A stretch of DNA of 40,499 bases from JAEUIV01 sp033763795 (GTDB taxonomy: Bacteria > Planctomycetota > Phycisphaerae > Phycisphaerales > UBA1924): the NCBI GenBank assembly GCA_033763795.1, contig JANRJV010000015.1:1-40499 (forward strand), in the 5' to 3' direction. The translations under genes were made by a program, and so were the position numbers. This document shows, in pieces, positions 37,384-40,499 of this stretch; the first letter of the stretch is position 1, and each line of letters opens with the position of its first letter. A model generated the notes under the pieces. The model was not told the origin of the DNA. It worked only from the letters and a program-made list of their open reading frames with translations, and did no database searches.

Positions 37384-38757
37384 ATGCTCTGGGTCTGGAT
37401 CATCTTTGTCGTGTTCGTGCTGGGGATGCTCGCCCTTGACCTGGGCGTGCTGAACCGCCGGGCGCACGCGTCGTCGGCGCGCGAGGCGCTGATGATGACC
37501 GGCGTGTTTGTGGCGCTGGCGCTGGCGTTCAGCGTCGTCGTCTACTTCATGTACGAGAACAGGTGGATGGGCGTGGGGACGGCGGTGCACGACGGGGACG
37601 CGCCGCTCACGGGGGTGCAGGCGACCACGAAGTATCTGACGGGCTGGCTCGTCGAGTACGCGCTGTCGATGGACAACATCTTCGTGATCTCGGTGATCTT
37701 CGGGTACTTCGGCGTGCCCCGTCAGTACCAGCACCGCGTGCTGTTCTGGGGAATTCTGGGGGCGCTGGTCTTCCGGGGGATCATGATCGGCGTGGGCTCG
37801 GCGCTCATCACGCGCTTCCACTGGATGATCTACGTCTTCGGCGGGCTGCTCATCCTGACGGCGGTGAAGATGCTGCTCAAGAAGGAGGAGGAGGTCGACC
37901 TCGAGAAGAACGCGGCGGTCCGGCTGGCGACGCGGTTTCTGCCCTTCACGCGCGAGTATCACGGCTCGCGGTTCGTGATCCGTGACGCCGCCGGCAAGCT
38001 GCTGTGCACGCCCATGCTGCTGGTGCTGGTCGTGGTGGAGACGACGGACGTCATCTTCGCGGTGGACTCGATCCCGGCGATCTTCGCGATCACGCGCGAC
38101 CCCTTCCTCATCTTCACGTCCAACGTCTTCGCGATCCTGGGGCTGCGGTCGCTCTACTTTGCGCTCAGCGCGATCATCGACAAGTTCCGGTATCTCGAGC
38201 TGAGCCTGGTGTTCGTGCTGTTCTACGTGGGCGTGAAGATGCTCATCTCCGAGTTCGTGCACATCCCGCCCTTGCTGTCGCTGGGGGTGATCGGGTCGCT
38301 GCTGGGGCTGGGGGTGCTGGCGTCGCTGTGGAAGGACCGGCAAGAGCAGAAGCAGCAGCGCCCGGCGCCCATCGAGGACCTGGCGTACGCGGCCGAATTG
38401 ACGTGGAAGCGGACGAAGAAGATCGTGATCTTCGTGATCGGCATGACGATCCTTCTGCTGGCGATCCCGATCGCGTTCCTGCCGGGGCCGCTGGGCCTGC
38501 CCGTGGCGATCGGGGGGCTGGCGCTGCTGGCGACGGAGTTCGTCTGGGCCCGGGTCATGCTGAAGAAGCTGCGCGAGCGGGCGATGGCGCTGCGGCGTCA
38601 GGCGGAGGAGCTGCTGGGCCTGGGCGGGAGCGCCGGGTCGTTCGCCCCGCCGGGCGACGTGGCGGGCGGTGTGCCCGGGCCGAGCGCGGGCCGACCGGTC
38701 AGTGGTGTGGGGCTTGACGGTGTTGACCGAACCCCGGGGCCGCCCGGGGGCATCTGA
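37384..38757 (+). CDS. TerC/Alx-family membrane protein fused to a PGPGW-type domain
   Basis: The 457-residue integral membrane protein has the TerC/Alx core (about 1-325), with family segments WLVEYALSMDNIFVISVIFG and VVETTDVIFAVDSIPAIFAI whose Asp residues lie in membrane helices. Family members are linked to manganese or other metal export. A C-terminal extension (about 340-400) has KKIVIFVIGMTILLLAIPIA and LPGPLGLPVAIGGLALLATE..VWARVMLKKLRER, resembling the small PGPGW transmembrane family, and then a Gly/Pro-rich tail. The extension is unusual for TerC. No yybP-ykoY-type Mn riboswitch could be recognised upstream. corA follows after 14 bp, suggesting a metal-transport operon. Confidence 0.9.
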   Translation: MLWVWIIFVVFVLGMLALDLGVLNRRAHASSAREALMMTGVFVALALAFSVVVYFMYENRWMGVGTAVHDGDAPLTGVQATTKYLTGWLVEYALSMDNIFVISVIFGYFGVPRQYQHRVLFWGILGALVFRGIMIGVGSALITRFHWMIYVFGGLLILTAVKMLLKKEEEVDLEKNAAVRLATRFLPFTREYHGSRFVIRDAAGKLLCTPMLLVLVVVETTDVIFAVDSIPAIFAITRDPFLIFTSNVFAILGLRSLYFALSAIIDKFRYLELSLVFVLFYVGVKMLISEFVHIPPLLSLGVIGSLLGLGVLASLWKDRQEQKQQRPAPIEDLAYAAELTWKRTKKIVIFVIGMTILLLAIPIAFLPGPLGLPVAIGGLALLATEFVWARVMLKKLRERAMALRRQAEELLGLGGSAGSFAPPGDVAGGVPGPSAGRPVSGVGLDGVDRTPGPPGGI

Positions 38758-38771
38758 GGGAGCCAGTGGCC

Positions 38772-39887
38772 ATGTCCCGCAAGCGACCGGGCAAGCAGAA
38801 CCGCCGTTCGCCTTTCAAGCGGCGCTCCAAACCCGGCGCGGCGCCCGGGACGATGATCGTGGACCCGCAGGCGCCCAAGCCGCGGGTCAGGCTGATCGCC
38901 TTCGGCCCCGACGAGTTCCTGGAAACCGAGGTCGAGGACCTCGAGAAGATCGCGCAGATCCGCGGCCGATTCCCGGTGATCTGGGTGAACGTCGACGGCC
39001 TGGGCGACGCGTCGGTCCTGTCGCGCCTTCAGAAGATCTTCGGGCTGCACCCCTTGGCGATGGAGGACGTCGTCAACTCCCACCAGCGGCCCAAGGTCGA
39101 GAGCTACGACGGCCAGCTGTTCATCATCGCGCGGGAGCTGACCGTGCGCGAGACTTGCCTCGAGAACGACCAGCTGGCGATCTTCGTGGGGCAGGGGTTC
39201 GTCATCAGCTTCCAGGAGATCCGCGGCGACTGCTTCGACCCCGTCCGGGCGCGGATCCGCGATCGGTCGGGCCAGTTCCGCAGCAGAGGGCCTGACTACC
39301 TGTGCTATACGCTGATCGACGCGGTGGTCGACTCTTATTTCCCCACGGTGGAATCGCTCGGCGAGAAGCTGGAGGCGGCGGAGGAATCGATCCTGCGGCG
39401 TCCCTGCGAGAAGGACCTGGTGAGGCTCCACGATCTCAAGAGGGACCTGCTGCTGGTCAGGCGGGCGGCGTGGCCCCTGCGCGAGGCGATCGGGTCGCTG
39501 ATCCGCGACCGGCACCCGCTGATCACCGAGAGCACGCTGGCGTACCTCCGCGACGCCGCCGACCACACGGTGCAGATCATTGACCTGGTCGAGACCGACC
39601 GCGAGCTCTGCTCTGACCTGCGGGACATCTATCTCTCGTCCGTCAGCATGCGGATGAACCAGATCGTGAAGGTGCTGACGATCATCTCGACGATCTTCAT
39701 TCCCCTGACGTTCCTGGCGGGGGTGTACGGGATGAACTTCGACCCCGCGGCCGGGCCGCTGAGCATGCCCGAGCTGCGGCAGCCTCTGGGCTACGCGGGG
39801 TTCTGGGGCGTGTGCCTGCTGATCGCCGTGTCCCTGCTGGGGCTCTTTGCGTGGCTGGGGTGGCTGGGGGAGCGCTCGGAGCCTTAG
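38772..39887 (+). CDS. corA: CorA-family magnesium/cobalt channel
   Basis: CorA forms a pentameric channel for Mg2+ (or Co2+) uptake. The 371-residue protein has a basic N-terminus, the cytoplasmic domain (about 35-285: FPVIWVNVDGLGDASVLSRL, GLHPLAMEDVVNSHQRPKVE), the long stalk helix (DLRDIYLSSVSMRMNQIVKV), then TM1 ending in the signature GMNF (LTFLAGVYGMNF) and TM2 (WGVCLLIAVSLLGLFAWLGW). MPELRQPLGYAGF lies in the loop between them. ATG 38772 is preferred over GTG 38766 because GAGGGAG is properly spaced to it. It is the second gene after the TerC-type gene. Confidence 0.95.
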   Translation: MSRKRPGKQNRRSPFKRRSKPGAAPGTMIVDPQAPKPRVRLIAFGPDEFLETEVEDLEKIAQIRGRFPVIWVNVDGLGDASVLSRLQKIFGLHPLAMEDVVNSHQRPKVESYDGQLFIIARELTVRETCLENDQLAIFVGQGFVISFQEIRGDCFDPVRARIRDRSGQFRSRGPDYLCYTLIDAVVDSYFPTVESLGEKLEAAEESILRRPCEKDLVRLHDLKRDLLLVRRAAWPLREAIGSLIRDRHPLITESTLAYLRDAADHTVQIIDLVETDRELCSDLRDIYLSSVSMRMNQIVKVLTIISTIFIPLTFLAGVYGMNFDPAAGPLSMPELRQPLGYAGFWGVCLLIAVSLLGLFAWLGWLGERSEP

Positions 39888-39944
39888 CGGACGGACCAAT
39901 AACGGGGAAGTTCGCCGGGGGCTCGACGCGCGGCCTGCGCGCCG

Positions 39945-39950
39945 TATTCT
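39945..39950 (+). promoter_or_regulatory. Candidate -10 element of the M1-type peptidase gene
   Basis: TATTCT in otherwise G/C-rich DNA lies 22 nt before ATG 39973; GGAG sits between, so this gene has an ordinary leader. The -35 is poor. Confidence 0.28.
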
Positions 39951-39972
39951 CCACTGAACGGCTGGAGACTTC

Positions 39973-40499
39973 ATGATGCGAGCGGTGATTGCGGCGGCGG
40001 GTCTGGCGGTTTCGTGCTGGTCGGGCTCGGCGCTGGGACAGGCGGAGACGCCGCCCTCGCTGCTGGAACGGATCACGGCGGAGGTCCCCGTCGAGTGCGC
40101 CGACTGCACGCACGAGTGCGCGCACGGCAAGACGCTCCGGGCGCGGTTCCTGCGGGGGCTCAACCCCGACGGGTCGAGCACGCGGGCCCAGTACCCCGCC
40201 GACAACGCCGACACCGACCTCCTGCACAACGACCTGCGCCTGACGATCGACCCCGCGACGAGCTCCATCGCCGGGTCGAACACGATGCGCTTTCGCTCGA
40301 TGCGCGACGGCCTCACGCAGGTACGCATCCGCCTGCAGAACATCTATTCGATCTCCAGCATCACCGTGAACAACGTGCCCATCAACGCGTCGCAGCCCGA
40401 CGCGGCGAACCTGATCTGCACGCTCGACCGCGCGTACGCCAGCGGCGAGGAGTTCCTGCTGCGGGTCGAGTACTCCGGCTTCCCGCAGAACAACGGCTT
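39973..40499 (+). CDS. M1-type metallopeptidase, N-terminal part (cut by window end)
   Basis: ATG 39973 (or 39976) follows CTGGAG and opens a signal peptide (MMRAVIAAAGLAVSCWSGSALGQ). The 175 visible residues contain a Cys cluster (VECADCTHECAH) and then the N-terminal beta domain of M1 aminopeptidases (DLLHNDLRLTIDPATSSIAG, NTMRFRSMRDGLTQVRIRLQ). The catalytic HExxH part lies beyond the window, so activity cannot be checked. The gene runs on past 40499. Confidence 0.78.
   Translation, partial: MMRAVIAAAGLAVSCWSGSALGQAETPPSLLERITAEVPVECADCTHECAHGKTLRARFLRGLNPDGSSTRAQYPADNADTDLLHNDLRLTIDPATSSIAGSNTMRFRSMRDGLTQVRIRLQNIYSISSITVNNVPINASQPDAANLICTLDRAYASGEEFLLRVEYSGFPQNNG

Noticed and set aside
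1..40499. CRISPR arrays, tRNA/rRNA genes, transposases, integrases or att sites
   Set aside because: None seen on either strand; the only repeats are the short ones listed.

Overview
The window is about 40.5 kb of very GC-rich DNA with strong G/C bias at third codon positions. It looks like a chromosomal segment of a planctomycete, most likely class Phycisphaerae. Three things point there: secreted beta-helix and repeat proteins that end in a duplicated dockerin-like tail (GDxNxDGxVxFxDITxVLxNW), two different ClpP genes side by side, and a beta-helix protein whose mature start (GPVGPTMKTLTEVEPR) is a pattern I associate with planctomycetes. I see no tRNA, rRNA, CRISPR array, insertion sequence, phage gene or integrase, so this is core chromosome with some lineage-specific genes.

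Layout. 1-2112: a possible gene tail, a PilZ protein and gatB. 2195-5493: a three-gene plus-strand locus made of a ketosynthase-fold protein that has lost all three catalytic residues, a GxxExxY-family protein that has lost its nuclease residues, and an intact ketosynthase. 5663-9284 (minus): a small secreted protein, a free-methionine-sulfoxide reductase, rpsR, a polyprenyl diphosphate synthase and a SAM methyltransferase. 9385-10230: a solitary DNA methyltransferase. 10307-17994: an ALDH7 dehydrogenase set among three dockerin-tailed secreted proteins and an SH3-like envelope protein. 18161-22989 (plus): a TolC-type lipoprotein, Sua5 and an M61 peptidase. 22976-26545 (minus): a LuxR-type regulator, a palindrome-rich spacer, a Ser/Thr kinase, a peptidoglycan-recognition protein lacking one zinc ligand, and a small lipoprotein. 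26690-28568 (minus): clpP1, clpP2 and a coupled lipoprotein. 28885-33399 (plus): a metallophosphoesterase, yidC and mnmE. 33463-35919 (minus): a gene with no ordinary start codon (ATT proposed), a GWIN-repeat dockerin protein and a beta-helix protein. 36032-40499 (plus): rtcB, a TerC-PGPGW fusion, corA and the start of an M1-type peptidase.

The housekeeping genes cover tRNA and translation quality (gatB, sua5, mnmE, rtcB, rpsR), membrane insertion (yidC), proteolysis (clpP pair) and isoprenoid chains. The most unusual material is the pseudoenzyme-ketosynthase locus, the Cys-bracketed dockerin-like tails, the zinc-ligand-deficient recognition protein next to a kinase, the palindrome-dense spacer at 23930-24121, the gene needing an ATT start, and a repeated arrangement in which a -10-like TAnnnT hexamer lies 6-11 nt before the start codon with no Shine-Dalgarno sequence, which suggests many leaderless mRNAs.
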